Below are positions 33,112-41,907 of a stretch of 64,000 nucleotides of DNA, one piece after another. This DNA comes from Ramlibacter sp. WS9 (GTDB taxonomy: Bacteria; Pseudomonadota; Gammaproteobacteria; Burkholderiales; Burkholderiaceae_C): positions 186,001 to 250,000 of the forward strand of contig NZ_RKMB01000002.1 in assembly GCF_003797765.1 (NCBI RefSeq). Reading direction: 5' to 3'. Both the position numbers and the translations under genes were made by a program. Each line of letters opens with the position of its first letter. Position 1 is the stretch's first letter. A model generated the notes under the pieces. That model had not been told where the DNA came from, searched no databases, and saw nothing but the letters and a program-made list of their open reading frames with translations.

Positions 33112-33899
33112 CGCCGCCCCTGCTGGAGATCGACCGGGTGAGCGCGCGCTTCGGCGGCGTGCGCGCCCTGGACGCGGTCAGCCTGTCACTTTCCGAAGGC
33201 GAGATCTGCGGGCTGATCGGGCCCAACGGCGCGGGCAAGACCACGCTGTTCAACGGGATCACGCGCATGTACGACACATTTGGCGGCAGCATCCGCTTCG
33301 CCGGCCGCGCCATCGATCGCATCCATCCGCGCCATGTCGTCGCCGCGGGCATCGCCCGCACCTTCCAGAACGTGGGGCTGTACGGCGGAATGACCGTGCT
33401 GGAGAACGTGATGCTCGGTGGACACCATGCAGCGGGGCAGTCGATGCTCGGCAGCCTGCTGCGGCCCGCGGCGGCGCGGCAGGCCGAGCGCGACCTCGTG
33501 GCGCGGTGCCGTTCCATCCTGGACGAGCTCGATCTCGATGCGCTGCGCAACGAACCGGCCGGCGCCATACCGTATCCGACGCAGAAGCGCGTGGAGATCG
33601 CGCGCGCGCTTGCCTCTCGGCCGCGCCTGCTGCTGCTGGACGAGCCGGCCGGCGGCCTCACGCACAGCGAAGTGGCGCAGTTCGGCGAGCTGGTGCGGCG
33701 CATCCGCGATGCGCATCGGCTCACCGTGCTGCTGGTGGAGCACCACATGGGCCTGGTGATGGGCCTGTGCAGCCGGCTGGTGGTGATGCACCTGGGGCGC
33801 AATCTCGCGCAGGGCACGCCCGCCGAAGTACGCGCGAATCCCGAGGTGGTGGCTGCCTACCTGGGGCGCCCATCGAACGCCGCCGGAGCGCAGACATGA
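33108..33899 (+). CDS. Branched-chain amino acid-type ABC transporter ATPase (LivG-like)
   Basis: ATPase of 263 aa. Walker A GPNGAGKTTLFNGI (about 38), Walker B RLLLLDEPAGG, switch His in LLVEHHM. The C-terminal YLGRPS is LivG-like. The ABC signature is unusual: it reads IPYPTQKRVEIARAL where most LivG proteins have LPYGQQRRLEIARAL. The protein lies in a full set LivG-LivF-LivH-LivM with two binding proteins, all overlapping by 4 nt or nearly so. Such importers take up branched-chain amino acids, amides, urea, or aromatic and other carboxylates. Confidence 0.92.
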   Translation: MTPPLLEIDRVSARFGGVRALDAVSLSLSEGEICGLIGPNGAGKTTLFNGITRMYDTFGGSIRFAGRAIDRIHPRHVVAAGIARTFQNVGLYGGMTVLENVMLGGHHAAGQSMLGSLLRPAAARQAERDLVARCRSILDELDLDALRNEPAGAIPYPTQKRVEIARALASRPRLLLLDEPAGGLTHSEVAQFGELVRRIRDAHRLTVLLVEHHMGLVMGLCSRLVVMHLGRNLAQGTPAEVRANPEVVAAYLGRPSNAAGAQT

Positions 33900-34606
33900 C
33901 ATTGCTGCAAGTGAGCGGCCTGCGCTCTGGGTACGGCGCGGTCGAGGTGTTGCACGACCTCGCCTTCCACGTGCATCCGGGCGAGATCGTGGCCCTGCTC
34001 GGGGCCAATGGCGCCGGCAAAACCACCACCTTGCGCGCGATCGCCGGCCTGCTGCCCGCGCGCGGCCGAATCGCCCTCGATGGCGCGGACGTGACAGCCG
34101 CATCGCCGGCTCAGCGCGTGCGACTCGGGCTGGCGCTGGTGCCGCAGGGCCGCGGCACTTTCGGCGAATTCAGCGTGGAAGAGAACCTCGCGCTGGGCGC
34201 CTACACGGTGGCCTTGCGCCGCCAGATTGCGCAGGACATCGAGCGCTGGTTCGACGTGTTTCCGCGCCTGCGCGAGCGGCGCCGCCAGCCGGCCGGCATG
34301 CTCAGCGGCGGCGAACAGCAGATGCTGGCGATCGCGCGCGCACTCATGTCACGGCCACGCCTGTTGCTGTGCGACGAGCCCTCGCTGGGACTGGCGCCGG
34401 CCGTCACGCAGGAGATGTTCGCGACGCTGCGGCGCATCAACCAGGAGCAGGGCACGGCGCTGCTGATCGTGGAACAGAACGCCGATCTCACGCTGCGCCT
34501 GGCGAACCGGGCCTATGTGATGGAAACGGGCGCCCTCACGATGCAGGGCGCGGCCGGAGACCTGCTCGCCTCTCCCGACATCCAGCGTTCCTACCTCGGA
34601 GCTTGA
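33896..34606 (+). CDS. Branched-chain amino acid-type ABC transporter ATPase (LivF-like)
   Basis: ATPase of 236 aa. Walker A LGANGAGKTTTLRAI, the regular signature LSGGEQQMLAIARAL, Walker B RLLLCDEPSLGLAP and switch His replaced by Gln in LLIVEQNADL, as usual for LivF. It ends with the family C-terminus IQRSYLGA. ATG 33896 overlaps the LivG stop. It pairs with LivG to drive the permeases at 34608 and 35486. Confidence 0.93.
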   Translation: MTLLQVSGLRSGYGAVEVLHDLAFHVHPGEIVALLGANGAGKTTTLRAIAGLLPARGRIALDGADVTAASPAQRVRLGLALVPQGRGTFGEFSVEENLALGAYTVALRRQIAQDIERWFDVFPRLRERRRQPAGMLSGGEQQMLAIARALMSRPRLLLCDEPSLGLAPAVTQEMFATLRRINQEQGTALLIVEQNADLTLRLANRAYVMETGALTMQGAAGDLLASPDIQRSYLGA

Positions 34607-34607
34607 C

Positions 34608-35489
34608 GTGCAACTTCTACTTCAGCAAATCGTCGACGGGCTCGCGGCCGGCGCCATCTACGCGGCGCTCGCGCTGGCGCTGGTGCTGATCTACGGCGCC
34701 ACCCGCATCATCAACTTCGGCCAGGGCGAGATGGCGACTTTCTGCGCCTACCTCGCCTGGCAGCTCGCCGAATGGGGCATGCCGTTGCCACTGGCCCTGG
34801 CGCTGGGCGGCGTGGCCGCGTTCGCGCTGGGCGTGTTCGTGTTCCAGGCCGTGGTGCGGCCGGTGTCGCGCGCGCCGGTGGAAACGGTGGTCGTGGTCAC
34901 CCTCGGCCTCTTCCTGTTCTTCCAGGCGCTGTGCCTGTGGCTGTGGGGCTCCGACCCGCAGGTCTTTCCGCCGGTGTTTCCCTCCGGCGGTTGGACGCTT
35001 GGCGGCGTGCGGCTCACGACCGGCACGCTCGGTGTGCTCGTGGTGCTGCTCGCGCTGGCACTCACACTCGCGGCCTTGCTGCGCTTCACGCGCGTCGGGC
35101 TCGCGCTGCGCGCCGCCGCGGTGGATCGCGAGAAGAGCCTCATCGTCGGCATCCGCGTCGACGTGATGCTGATGCTCGGCTGGGGCCTGGCCTCGCTCGC
35201 CGGCTTCGCCGCGGCGGTGCTGGTGGCGCCGCGCCTCTTCCTCAGCCCCACGATGATGGCGCCGGTGCTGGTGTACGCGCTGGCCGCCGCCACGCTCGGC
35301 GGCTGGGGCAGCGCGGTGGGTGCCATCGTGGGCGGGCTCGCGATCGGTGTGGCCGAAAGCGTGGGCGCGACCTACCTGCCCTTCATCGGCGCCGAGCTGC
35401 GCCTGGCCATTCCGCTCGCGGCCATGCTCGCCGTGCTGCTGTTGCGGCCCCAAGGCCTGTTCGGCCGGAAGCTGGCGGTGCGCGTATGA
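34608..35489 (+). CDS. ABC transporter permease (LivH-like)
   Basis: Inner-membrane permease of 293 aa with about eight hydrophobic segments. LivH blocks include DGLAAGAIYAALALALVLIY and ATRIINFGQGEMATFCAYLA at the N-terminus, and TLGGWGSAVGAIVGGLAIGV near the C-terminus. The GTG start lies 1 nt after the LivF stop. Its stop overlaps the LivM start (ATGA). Confidence 0.92.
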   Translation: MQLLLQQIVDGLAAGAIYAALALALVLIYGATRIINFGQGEMATFCAYLAWQLAEWGMPLPLALALGGVAAFALGVFVFQAVVRPVSRAPVETVVVVTLGLFLFFQALCLWLWGSDPQVFPPVFPSGGWTLGGVRLTTGTLGVLVVLLALALTLAALLRFTRVGLALRAAAVDREKSLIVGIRVDVMLMLGWGLASLAGFAAAVLVAPRLFLSPTMMAPVLVYALAAATLGGWGSAVGAIVGGLAIGVAESVGATYLPFIGAELRLAIPLAAMLAVLLLRPQGLFGRKLAVRV

Positions 35490-36475
35490 AGGCGATCTCT
35501 CCCCGGCTCGCGTTGCTGCTGCTGGCCGCGCTCGCGCCGGCCGTGCTGCCCAAGTTCTTGCTGCTGCAACTGAGCATGGCCCTGTGCTTCGCGCTGGCGA
35601 TCCTCGGGCTCAACCTGTTGCTCGGCTTCGCGGGCCAAGTCTGTTTGGCCCAGGGCGCCCTGTTCGCCGTCGGCGCCTACACCACCGCCATCCTTTCGGC
35701 CAAGGCCGGCTGGCATCCGCTCGCGACCTTGCTTCCGGCCGCGTGCGCCGCCGCGCTGGCCGGTCTCGCCATCGGCCTGCCCGCGCTGCGCCTGGGCGGG
35801 CTGCAACTGGCCATCGTCACGTTCGGCGTGGCGGTGCTCGTTCCGCAATTGATCCTGAAATTCGACCGGCTGACGCAGGGCGTCACCGGCATCAGCTTCG
35901 ACGCGCCGGCGCCGCCGTCCTGGCTTCCATTGGCGTCGGATGTGTGGCTGTACGCGATCTGTGTCGGCGTGGTCGCGCTGTGCATGGGCCTGGCCATGCG
36001 GGTGCTGCGCGGCGACACCGGCCGCAGCCTTCGCGCCATGCGCGACAACGAACTGGTCGCGCGCTCCATGGGCGTGGACCTGGTGCGGCTGCGTCTGGGT
36101 GCCTTCGCGCTCAGCTCCGCCTTTGCCGGCCTGGGCGGCGGGCTCTACGCGATCCTCAACGGCTACGTCAGCCCGCAATCGTTCCTCGCCGCCAAGTCGA
36201 TCGAGATCCTGATCGGCGCCATTGTCGGCGGCATCACGAGCTTGCCCGGCGCACTGCTCGGCGCGCTGTTCGTGGTGTTCGTCCCCGAATGGACGTCAGA
36301 CCTCAGCCCCGCCCTGGGCGGCTTGATCTACGGCGCCTGCCTCGTCGGGATGATGCTCGTCGCGCGCGATGGCCTTGCAGGCTTGGCCGTGCGTGCGTTC
36401 GCCCGCTGGCGCAAGACTTTCTTTCCCATCCGGCCCGCTGCGGCCACCACCCTTCCCCAGGAGACAACCCCATGA
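35486..36475 (+). CDS. ABC transporter permease (LivM-like)
   Basis: Inner-membrane permease of 329 aa, about nine hydrophobic segments. LivM blocks are LGLNLLLGFAGQVCLAQGAL, RSLRAMRDNELVARSMGVDL and FALSSAFAGLGGGLYAILNG. ATG 35486 overlaps the LivH stop; the stop overlaps the binding-protein start. The C-terminal tail FARWRKTFFPIRPAAATTLP is longer than in LivM of model strains. Confidence 0.92.
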   Translation: MKAISPRLALLLLAALAPAVLPKFLLLQLSMALCFALAILGLNLLLGFAGQVCLAQGALFAVGAYTTAILSAKAGWHPLATLLPAACAAALAGLAIGLPALRLGGLQLAIVTFGVAVLVPQLILKFDRLTQGVTGISFDAPAPPSWLPLASDVWLYAICVGVVALCMGLAMRVLRGDTGRSLRAMRDNELVARSMGVDLVRLRLGAFALSSAFAGLGGGLYAILNGYVSPQSFLAAKSIEILIGAIVGGITSLPGALLGALFVVFVPEWTSDLSPALGGLIYGACLVGMMLVARDGLAGLAVRAFARWRKTFFPIRPAAATTLPQETTP

Positions 36476-37704
36476 CTCGCCATTCCTTCTGCGCCCTGCG
36501 CGGCGCGCTCGCCACCCTGGCCGTGGCCGCAGCCTCGGTGGCCCACGCAGCCGACCCCGGCATCACCGACAGCGTGATCCGCATCGGCATATCCGCCCCG
36601 CTCACCGGTCCGGTCGCCGCGGTGGGCGCGGTGTCGGAGGGCATCAAGGTCCGCGTCGCCGCGGCCAATGCCGCCGGCGGCGTGAAGATGGGCGATGGCA
36701 AGACCCGCACCATCGAACTCACGGTGCAGGACGACGGCATCGATCCGCAGCGCACGCTGACCAACGTGCGCAAGATGGTGGAACAAGGCGAGGTGTTCGC
36801 GCTGCTAGGCATCTCCGGCACGCCGAACAACCAGGCGATCGGCAAGTACGTCGAGCAGAAAAAAGTGCCCAACCTCTTCATGTACTCCGGCGTACAGGAA
36901 CTGCAGGAAGGACCGAACTGGATGATCGGCCTCGTGCCGTCTTTCACCACCGAGGCGGCAGCCTTTGCCGAGCACCTGAAGGCGAGCAAGCCCGACGCGA
37001 AGGTGGCGGTGCTGTTCCTGAACACCGAAACCGGCTTGACCTTCAAGTCGGCGCTCGCCGGTGCGCTCAAGGGATCACGCGTGAAAGTTCTCGCCGAGCA
37101 GGCCGTGACACCGGTGGATCCCACCATCGATACCCAGATGAGTAACCTCAAGGCATCGGGCGCCGACACGCTCGTGATCATCGCGCCTCCGCGGCAGGGC
37201 GCGCAGGCAGTGAAGTTCGCGGCGGAGAGCGGCTGGAAGCCCGTCACGCTGCTCTCGTACATCGCGTCGTCGGTGGCGGCGCTCCGACCGGCGGGGCTGG
37301 ACAATGCCATGGGCCTGATCACCAGCCAGTTCATCAAGCCGGTGGACTCCCCCGCGTTTGCCGAGGACACGGCCGTCAAGCGCTACCTGGCCGACCATGC
37401 GGCCGCCAAGCCGCGCTTCGACAAGACGGATTCGCAGGGCCAGGTAGGCTACGTCACCGGCGAGGCGTTGATCCGCGTGCTGGAGCAGATGAAGCAGCCC
37501 ACGCGCCAGGCCATGATGGACGTAGCGCGCCAGATGAACAAGGTGGAAGTCGGCCTGCTGCTGCCGGGGATCACGCTCACCACACAGGGCTCGGCCGACC
37601 CGTACCCGATCGAAAGCCTGCAACTCGTGCGCTTCGATGGCGCGCAGTACGCGCCGCTGGGCAAGCCCATGTCGTTCGAGGGCAAGACGCCCCGCCACAA
37701 CTGA
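36472..37704 (+). CDS. ABC transporter substrate-binding protein (LivK-like)
   Basis: Periplasmic binding protein of 410 aa with a signal peptide (about 1-26, ends SVAHA). Type-I two-lobe fold marked by IRIGISAPLTGPVAAVGAVS, GVFALLGISGTP-like segment (EVFALLGISGTPNNQAIGKY) and TLVIIAPPRQGAQAVKFAAE. GGAGA precedes ATG 36472, which overlaps the LivM stop. It belongs to the branch often linked to aromatic or other non-amino-acid carboxylates. The ligand is not predictable, but should match the ALDH/decarboxylase pathway. Confidence 0.9.
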   Translation: MTRHSFCALRGALATLAVAAASVAHAADPGITDSVIRIGISAPLTGPVAAVGAVSEGIKVRVAAANAAGGVKMGDGKTRTIELTVQDDGIDPQRTLTNVRKMVEQGEVFALLGISGTPNNQAIGKYVEQKKVPNLFMYSGVQELQEGPNWMIGLVPSFTTEAAAFAEHLKASKPDAKVAVLFLNTETGLTFKSALAGALKGSRVKVLAEQAVTPVDPTIDTQMSNLKASGADTLVIIAPPRQGAQAVKFAAESGWKPVTLLSYIASSVAALRPAGLDNAMGLITSQFIKPVDSPAFAEDTAVKRYLADHAAAKPRFDKTDSQGQVGYVTGEALIRVLEQMKQPTRQAMMDVARQMNKVEVGLLLPGITLTTQGSADPYPIESLQLVRFDGAQYAPLGKPMSFEGKTPRHN

Positions 37705-37712
37705 GACGCGGC

Positions 37713-38855
37713 ATGGCACTCGACCGCCGGAGGCTGATCGCTGCGCTCGCGTCCTGCGGCGCGCCGGCCCTGTTCGCACAGAACGCCGTGCCCGGCGTCA
37801 CCGACCGTGAGATCCTGGTGGGCCGAATCACCCCGGCCGACTCGCCGTTCGCGGACATGGCGCGCCAGCGGCGGCTGGGCGCCGATGCCTGCATTGCCCG
37901 CATCAACGCGAGTGGCGGCATCCACGGCCGGCGCATCCGGCTGCTGGATCGCGACGACGGCTATCGCGCGGACAAGGCGGCCGCGGCGGCCGACGAGCTG
38001 CTGCAGCAACAACGCGTGTTTGCGCTGCTGGGGGCTTTCGGCACACCCACGCTGCCCGCCATCATGGATCGCGCGGGCGCAGCCGGTGCGCCCTTGGTGG
38101 GCGCGAACTCGCTGACCCACGACGCGCGCCAGCCGTTCAAGCGGCACGTGTTTCCGGTGCGCGCGGCTTCGCTGGCCGAAGCCGCGCATGTCGTGCGGCA
38201 CCAAAGGACGCTGGCGATCGACCGCTTCGCCGTGCTGACCAGCACCGAGGCCTACGGCCCGCCAGGGGCTGCGGCGTATCTGGCGGCCCTGCAGACAGCT
38301 GGGGTCAGGCCAGTGGCGCACATTGCCTTTTCCGCCAAGGACGATCCCGCGGCGGTGGCGCGTGCGCTGCACGCGAGCGCGCCGCAATCATTGCTCGTCG
38401 CCGCGCTGCCCAAGCCGTTCGCTGTTGTGCTCGCCCATTACCGCAAGCTCGGTGGCGCGGCGCAGGGCATCGCGTTCTCGGCGATGCGCATCGAAGATGT
38501 CACCTCGGCACTGGGTCCGGCAGCGGCCGGCCTGGGCCTGTCGCAGCCGGTGCCTTCGCCCACGCGGCTGGGTGTCCCGCTGGTGCAGGACTATCGCGCT
38601 GCGCTCGCGGCCGCCGGCACCGCCGAGCCCGCGTCCTACCACGGCCTCGAGGGCTACCTCGAGGCGCGCGTCCTGGCCGAGGGGCTGCGGCGCGCGGGCC
38701 GCACGCTCTCGAGGGAGGGCTTGATCGACGCACTGGAATCGCTGAGGCACCACGATTTCGGTGGCGTCACGGTGAACTACGGGGCGACGGACCGCACCGG
38801 TTCCACCTACATCGACATCGTGCTGGTGGGCCGGCGCGGCGAACTGGTGTATTGA
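37713..38855 (+). CDS. Second ABC transporter substrate-binding protein
   Basis: Binding protein of 380 aa encoded 8 nt after the first. The N-terminus MALDRRRLIAALASCGAPAL has an RR pair and a hydrophobic stretch ending near LFAQ, consistent with export. Type-I fold landmarks are GVTDREILVGRITPADSPFA and INASGGIHGRRIRLLDRDDG. It is clearly different from the 36472 protein. It widens the ligand range of the same permease or acts as a sensor. Last gene of the operon; no strong terminator was seen after it. Confidence 0.88.
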   Translation: MALDRRRLIAALASCGAPALFAQNAVPGVTDREILVGRITPADSPFADMARQRRLGADACIARINASGGIHGRRIRLLDRDDGYRADKAAAAADELLQQQRVFALLGAFGTPTLPAIMDRAGAAGAPLVGANSLTHDARQPFKRHVFPVRAASLAEAAHVVRHQRTLAIDRFAVLTSTEAYGPPGAAAYLAALQTAGVRPVAHIAFSAKDDPAAVARALHASAPQSLLVAALPKPFAVVLAHYRKLGGAAQGIAFSAMRIEDVTSALGPAAAGLGLSQPVPSPTRLGVPLVQDYRAALAAAGTAEPASYHGLEGYLEARVLAEGLRRAGRTLSREGLIDALESLRHHDFGGVTVNYGATDRTGSTYIDIVLVGRRGELVY

Positions 38856-38972
38856 GCGTTCGCTGGCCTGGCCTTGGGGGTTTCCCCTCATCGCCCGGGT
38901 TGTCGATTTCGCACAGGCTCGTTCGTCGTGTGGATAGAGGATGATCCTCTGCACTTCAAGGAGAACCCAGCC

Positions 38973-39419
38973 ATGGCCACCAGCACCGTCCGCCTGCACC
39001 GCGTCCTGCGCACGCCGCCCGAGCGGCTCTACCGCGCCTTCATCGATCCCAGCGCCTTCGAGCGCTGGCTCCCGCCGTTCGGCTTCACCGGCAAGGTCCA
39101 CAGCATGGAGCCTGTCGTCGGCGGTACGTGGCGCATGTCGTTCACCGCGTTCGGCTCCGGCCACAGCCACTCGTTCGGCGGCAAGTACCTGGAGCTGGTC
39201 CCCGGCAAGCTCATTTCTTACGACGCGGCCTTCGACGACCCCAACCTGCCGGGCACGATGAAGACCACCGTGACGTTGACCGCGGTTTCGTGCGGCACCG
39301 ACATGTCCGTGGTGCAAGAAGGCATCCCCGACGTGATCCCGGTCGAGATGTGTTACCTCGGCTGGCAAGAGTCGCTCATCGCACTCGCGCAGCTGGTCGA
39401 GCCCAACATTCCGGGTTGA
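38973..39419 (+). CDS. SRPBCC (AHSA1-type) protein
   Basis: Single-domain protein of 148 aa of the START/SRPBCC helix-grip fold: VRLHRVLRTPPERLYRAFID and FERWLPPFGFTGKVHSMEPV are the AHSA1-like beginning, and VEMCYLGWQESLIALAQLVE is the long C-terminal helix. AAGGAG at 38958-38963 supports ATG 38973. Members bind small hydrophobic molecules; the specific role is unknown. It stands alone 117 nt after the ABC operon. Confidence 0.87.
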   Translation: MATSTVRLHRVLRTPPERLYRAFIDPSAFERWLPPFGFTGKVHSMEPVVGGTWRMSFTAFGSGHSHSFGGKYLELVPGKLISYDAAFDDPNLPGTMKTTVTLTAVSCGTDMSVVQEGIPDVIPVEMCYLGWQESLIALAQLVEPNIPG

Positions 39420-39468
39420 GCGCGGCGGTGGCGGTTACCATGGAGACCAATTCCTCGGCATTGGCTCC

Positions 39469-40236
39469 ATGGTCCTCCTCGCCTCCCAATTTGACGCACC
39501 CCGCCCGCAACCGGCAGAGCACGTCAGTGACCGGCCGCAGGACTGGCTGGGCAACACGCCATTGCTGGATCTGGACGACCCGAAGCTGCGCCTGAAGGCC
39601 CGCTCTCTGATCCAGTTGTGCCGCAACGACCGCGACAAGGCCCTGGCCATCTACCGGTTCGTCAAGAACCTGCCGTACACCAAGCGGATCAAGCTGCACT
39701 ACCCCACGGCGCGCGACGTGCTGCACGATCGCGGTGGCGACGGGGACGACAAGGTGACGCTGCTGATCGCGCTCATGCGGTCGGCCGGCATCCCGGCGCG
39801 GGTGCGCTACATGGAGATGCGCGGCGAGATGCTGCGCGGCCTGACGCCCGGCACCACGCCCGCGGCACGCCCGTTGGCGGAGATCTGGCTCGGCCGCTGG
39901 GTGCGCACCGACACGTTCATCTTCGACGCCGCATACGTGGCGGCGGCCCGCGAGCGCCTGAAGGCGAACGGCTGGGAATGCGGCTGGGGCTTCCACATGG
40001 ATGCCCAGCAACTGTGGAACGGAAAGGACGACGCCTTCCTCGGCGGCCTGCCGATCGAACAGGACCCGATGCTCACACGCGTCCTGTGCGTGGTGAGCGA
40101 TCCGCTCGAGCTGGTATCGGCCGCGTTGCGCCGCAACGGGCTGCGTTACCGCAGGTCGCTGCGGGCTCTGCAATGGAACATCCTGGCGCCGACCATGATC
40201 CGGGCCATCCGGGAGCTGCGGGCCGGGCGCTTCTGA
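39469..40236 (+). CDS. Transglutaminase-like protein, catalytic residues missing
   Basis: Cytoplasmic protein of 255 aa with a transglutaminase-like core (about residues 40-150): LIQLCRNDRDKALAIYRFVK, VTLLIALMRSAGIPARVRYM and EIWLGRWVRTDTFIFDAAYV follow the usual strand-helix order. The Cys normally found before the VTLLIALMR helix is absent (GGDGDDKVTLL), and the His of the HAW motif is also missing. The protein is therefore probably not a protease or transglutaminase of the classic type. It is a single gene; function unknown. Confidence 0.75.
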   Translation: MVLLASQFDAPRPQPAEHVSDRPQDWLGNTPLLDLDDPKLRLKARSLIQLCRNDRDKALAIYRFVKNLPYTKRIKLHYPTARDVLHDRGGDGDDKVTLLIALMRSAGIPARVRYMEMRGEMLRGLTPGTTPAARPLAEIWLGRWVRTDTFIFDAAYVAAARERLKANGWECGWGFHMDAQQLWNGKDDAFLGGLPIEQDPMLTRVLCVVSDPLELVSAALRRNGLRYRRSLRALQWNILAPTMIRAIRELRAGRF

Positions 40237-40283
40237 ACCTTGGCTGCGGCATGACTCGAACATCGCGCCCTGCACAGGTCATG

Positions 40284-40814
40284 TCACAAAATGCAGTACA
40301 TCCGATGATCGATGCGGCCGGGGCCATATTCGCCATAGCCGACGGTGACAATTCCGCAAAGCCACGCGTATCGCTCGTCCGACGTCTCGAACCTGGGTGT
40401 TGGACGCACGTAGCTTTCATCGAAGGACAACCTCTCGCCCTTGGCCAGACGCTGTCGACCATCCGGCGGATACCTGAGAATGCCGTGCGACGCGTAGTGA
40501 ATGAGAACACCGTCATGGGTGCGCATGGTTGCTCGAACATCCATGCGGCTGATTCCGTCGGTGCCGAGGGAGACCCAGTCTCCCCCGCCCGGCAGCATTT
40601 CGCCCCGGAAGCGGGGACCTTCGAAGCGACCACCTTTCACGACGAAGGTCAAACGGGTGCCCAGAGGGGTAGAGATCACCTGGCCGAGCTCCAGATCGAT
40701 GCTGAGATCGCACAGGTGCTCGACCGGCAATGCGTTGATAAACGCTCGATCGAACAAGGGTGTCGCTCGATCGGCGGTAGGGGTATTTGCGTTCGCCATG
40801 TTCTTGTCCGTCAC
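40284..40814 (-). CDS. DUF3237 family protein
   Basis: Protein of 176 aa of the DUF3237 beta-barrel family. Family blocks are VISTPLGTRLTFVVKGGRFE, GPRFRGEMLPGGGDWVSLGT and DVRATMRTHDGVLIHYASHG. The GTG start overlaps the SnoaL-like stop (GTGA); an ATG at 40799 is an alternative five codons later. Members often sit near SnoaL-like proteins and transcription factors; a catalytic role is not proven. It is co-transcribed with the gene at 41209 and probably controlled by the divergent HxlR regulator. Confidence 0.83.
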   Translation of the reverse strand: MTDKNMANANTPTADRATPLFDRAFINALPVEHLCDLSIDLELGQVISTPLGTRLTFVVKGGRFEGPRFRGEMLPGGGDWVSLGTDGISRMDVRATMRTHDGVLIHYASHGILRYPPDGRQRLAKGERLSFDESYVRPTPRFETSDERYAWLCGIVTVGYGEYGPGRIDHRMYCIL

Positions 40815-41209
40815 TTCGCTTCGAACGCTGCCTTGACTTGAGCAAAGTCGAAGAAGGTGTCTTTCCTGGTGACAAGTCCGTCGTCATCCACCTCCACGAC
40901 GTCGACCGCATGGAACTTTCTGCGCTCTTTTCCGGGGGGCTGGAACGTCAGGTCCCAATCGAGGGTCCAGTGCCTGTCGCCCAGAAGGAGGCGGCGTGTC
41001 TCGAAGCCGAAATTGGGATAGCGCTCGAATACCTCGGCGAACTCCTTCAGCAAGGCAGCCTTTCCCTTCACCTGTCCGTTACGGCCATGCGCCTGGAAGG
41101 TCGAGTCAGGCGTGTGTAGCGCGACAATTGCCTCGGGTTTGTGAGAGAGCCATGCCGCGGCGTATCGGTCGGCGATTGCGGCAAGATTCAATTCGGTAGC
41201 CTCAGACAT
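40811..41209 (-). CDS. SnoaL/NTF2-like protein
   Basis: Protein of 132 aa with an NTF2-like cone fold: IADRYAAAWLSHKPEAIVAL, DSTFQAHGRNGQVKGKAALL and the C-terminal strand FHAVDVVEVDDDGLVTRKDT. The start at 41209 has AAAGG just upstream; a longer frame upstream is unsupported. SnoaL-like proteins can be ester cyclases, isomerases or dehydratases. It is divergent from the HxlR gene, with a perfect palindrome between them. Confidence 0.85.
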   Translation of the reverse strand: MSEATELNLAAIADRYAAAWLSHKPEAIVALHTPDSTFQAHGRNGQVKGKAALLKEFAEVFERYPNFGFETRRLLLGDRHWTLDWDLTFQPPGKERRKFHAVDVVEVDDDGLVTRKDTFFDFAQVKAAFEAK

Positions 41210-41310
41210 ATTTAGCCTTTCTGAATCGATAGTCTCTGTTCGCGGTGCATCGGCTGATTCCGCGGTTCGCGACTGGTCGATAGGCCCTCTCGCGAACACG
41301 GCCACTATAC

Positions 41311-41325
41311 CTATGATTATCATAG
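41311..41325. promoter_or_regulatory. Palindrome between SnoaL-like and HxlR genes
   Basis: CTATGA-TTA-TCATAG is a perfect 6+6-bp inverted repeat in the 139-bp divergent region, 23 nt upstream of the HxlR ATG. It is a good candidate binding site for that dimeric regulator. Confidence 0.5.
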
Positions 41326-41348
41326 CCACATGAATTGTGAGGACACCA

Positions 41349-41867
41349 ATGGCTAGAAATGCGTCGCTCTCGCCGTCGGCGGCACAGGACACCCTCTGCC
41401 CGGTCGCGTTGGCTCAGAAGATCGTGGGCGACCGCTGGACAGTGCTGGTTTTGCGCGAGCTGTTTCTCGGAAGCCATCGCTTCGAGGAGATTCAGGTGCA
41501 GACGCAAGCAACACCACAGATGCTGGCGGGTCGGCTGAAGAAACTGGAATCGGACGGAATGATCGAACGCCGGCCGTACAACACGAAGCCGTTGCGGTAC
41601 GAGTACTACCTCACCGAGATGGGCATCGGGTTTTACCCCGTGTTTTTGGCATTTCGCGCGTGGGGCGAGACTTGGTGCAAGACGAGCAAGCAGAAGGTCG
41701 CCATCCGCTACACGCACCTTCCGTGCGGAAAAGACCCGGGGTTGGGCCCGACGTGCCAGGAATGCGGGAAGGAGATGCGCAGAGAAGAGCTTTCCGCTGC
41801 GCTGAGCAAGCCGTTCATTGCGGAGCGACAGGAGCGCAGGGAGGCGTTCAAGCGCGGCCAAGTTTGA
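41349..41867 (+). CDS. HxlR-family transcriptional regulator
   Basis: Regulator of 172 aa. The HxlR winged helix covers about residues 15-105: DTLCPVALAQKIVGDRWTVL (with the typical Cys-Pro), RFEEIQVQTQATPQMLAGRL and SDGMIERRPYNTKPLRYEYY. A C-terminal extension has four Cys and His residues (THLPCGKDPGLGPTCQECGK) that could bind zinc. GAGGA precedes ATG 41349. It is divergent from the SnoaL/DUF3237 pair and followed 40 nt later by a LysE exporter. Confidence 0.88.
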   Translation: MARNASLSPSAAQDTLCPVALAQKIVGDRWTVLVLRELFLGSHRFEEIQVQTQATPQMLAGRLKKLESDGMIERRPYNTKPLRYEYYLTEMGIGFYPVFLAFRAWGETWCKTSKQKVAIRYTHLPCGKDPGLGPTCQECGKEMRREELSAALSKPFIAERQERREAFKRGQV

Positions 41868-41907
41868 TCGTTTGCCGCAGCCCGCAGTTCCTGGAAACAT
41901 CATCGCA

